DNA from: an uncultured Eubacteriales bacterium
GTDB lineage: Bacteria > Bacillota > Clostridia > Oscillospirales > Acutalibacteraceae
DNA: 15,290 nucleotides
Direction of reading: 5' to 3'
Assembly (NCBI GenBank): GCA_900320415.1
Contig: ONSE01000104.1
Span: forward strand, 1-15,290
In this document: one piece after another, positions 14,649 through 15,290 of the stretch
Layout of the letters: the number at the start of each line of letters is the position of its first letter
Numbering within the stretch: position 1 is the first letter of the stretch
Notes under the pieces: generated by a model
What the model saw: only the letters and a program-made list of their open reading frames with translations
Database searches by the model: none
Told to the model about the DNA's origin: nothing
Program-made: the position numbers and the translations under genes

Positions 14649-15290
14649 TTAGTACAAACTCCAGATGACGGAGACGATCAACGGCATGGTGAGCAGTGAG
14701 AACACCGTCGTGGCGGCGACCACGCTGACGCTGAGCTCCACATCGCGGTTGAACTTGGCGGCAAACATCGTCGTAGTAGCCGCTGTGGGAGCGGAGCAGG
14801 CGATGGTAAAGGCGATGGTCATGGTCTTGTCCATACCGAGCAGCCACATGGGAACCGCCGCGAGCAGCGGGATCACGAGCAGGCGGAAAACGCCCGCGAG
14901 ATAGGAGCCCTTGTCGGTAAACGCCTTTTTGAAATCCGCCTTGGAGAGGTAATAGCCGATGACGAGCATCGGAAGCGGCGTGTTGAGGTTGGCGAGGTGC
15001 GTCACGGGATTCGCGAGGATCGGGGGCAGCTTGACATTAAAGACAAACAGCAGGATCGCGACCACCGCGCCCATAATGCCGGGATTGAAAACGATCTTTT
15101 TGGCGGAAAGCTGCTTTTTGTCGCCGCTCATATCGAGCAGGCCGTAGGTCCACACGACGATGTTGAACACCGCGACAAAAATGGAGCCGAAGAACCAGCC
15201 GTCCTCGCCGAGCAGCTCCTTCTGGAGCGGCAGGGACATAAAGCCGCAGTTCGAGAAAATCACGGCGAACTGCAGCACCTTTTTGCGTCC
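14649..15290 (-). CDS. AEC-family transporter (auxin efflux carrier type), N-terminus off window
   Basis: Inner-membrane carrier of the AEC (Mem_trans) family, which moves organic acids such as malate in bacterial members. The frame is open to the right edge; 213 residues of an expected ~310 are visible. The in-frame GTG at 15278 lies inside the conserved FSNCGFMSLPLQ region and is not the start. Hydrophobic segments lie at about residues 29-46, 65-86, 98-113, 130-150, 155-170 and 185-212 of the visible part. The Asn-Pro motif FNPGIMG and the last helix pair with SAPTAATTTMFA are typical. It is followed after 10 nt by the WYL regulator in one operon. The substrate cannot be read from the sequence. 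Confidence 0.93.
   Translation of the reverse strand, partial: GRKKVLQFAVIFSNCGFMSLPLQKELLGEDGWFFGSIFVAVFNIVVWTYGLLDMSGDKKQLSAKKIVFNPGIMGAVVAILLFVFNVKLPPILANPVTHLANLNTPLPMLVIGYYLSKADFKKAFTDKGSYLAGVFRLLVIPLLAAVPMWLLGMDKTMTIAFTIACSAPTAATTTMFAAKFNRDVELSVSVVAATTVFSLLTMPLIVSVIWSLY

Overview
The window reads as chromosomal DNA of a GC-rich, anaerobic, spore-forming member of the Clostridia, most likely an Oscillospiraceae/Ruminococcus-type gut bacterium. This rests on a SpoIIID homologue (known only from endospore formers), a secreted protein ending in a dockerin, strong AGGAGG-type ribosome binding sites, sigma-A promoters with 17-bp spacers, and many hairpin terminators. The genus is an inference; no marker gene or RNA gene is present to settle it. 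Eight complete genes and one partial gene lie on the minus strand; only spoIIID and a sugar aminotransferase lie on the plus strand.

Layout. Positions 1-190 hold a 39-bp head-to-tail tandem repeat that runs off the left edge. Then come a glmS terminator, glmS (353-2182) and a membrane-bound nucleotide-sugar 4,6-dehydratase (2241-4103). The last two are probably one operon from a near-consensus promoter at 4154-4182. A tight folate/methionine operon follows (transcribed metF, then MetH activation protein, then metH; 8291 down to 4401). It encodes a methionine synthase whose reactivation domain is a separate protein. Next is a secreted transglutaminase-like protein with a C-terminal dockerin (8422-9915), divergent from spoIIID (10034-10300). 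A DegT/DnrJ-type aminotransferase (10406-11608) follows spoIIID and is convergent with a membrane-anchored SleB-like protein (11738-12532), with one terminator for each between them. The right end holds an AraC-type regulator (12653-13495) and a WYL-type regulator (13637-14638) placed 10 nt behind a partial AEC-family transporter (14649 to the edge).

How the genes fit together. GlmS makes glucosamine-6-phosphate, the precursor of UDP-GlcNAc. The 4,6-dehydratase acts on UDP-GlcNAc-type sugars, and the aminotransferase could aminate the resulting 4-keto sugar, so the window may encode part of an amino-sugar glycan route (inference). MetF, MetH and the activation protein form a complete cycle that makes 5-methyl-tetrahydrofolate, transfers its methyl group to homocysteine, and repairs oxidised cobalamin. 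Most of the window is ordinary housekeeping and surface biology. The least explained items are the left-edge minisatellite, the dockerin transglutaminase sharing a control region with spoIIID, and the SleB-like stalked protein. I found no convincing undescribed multi-gene system.
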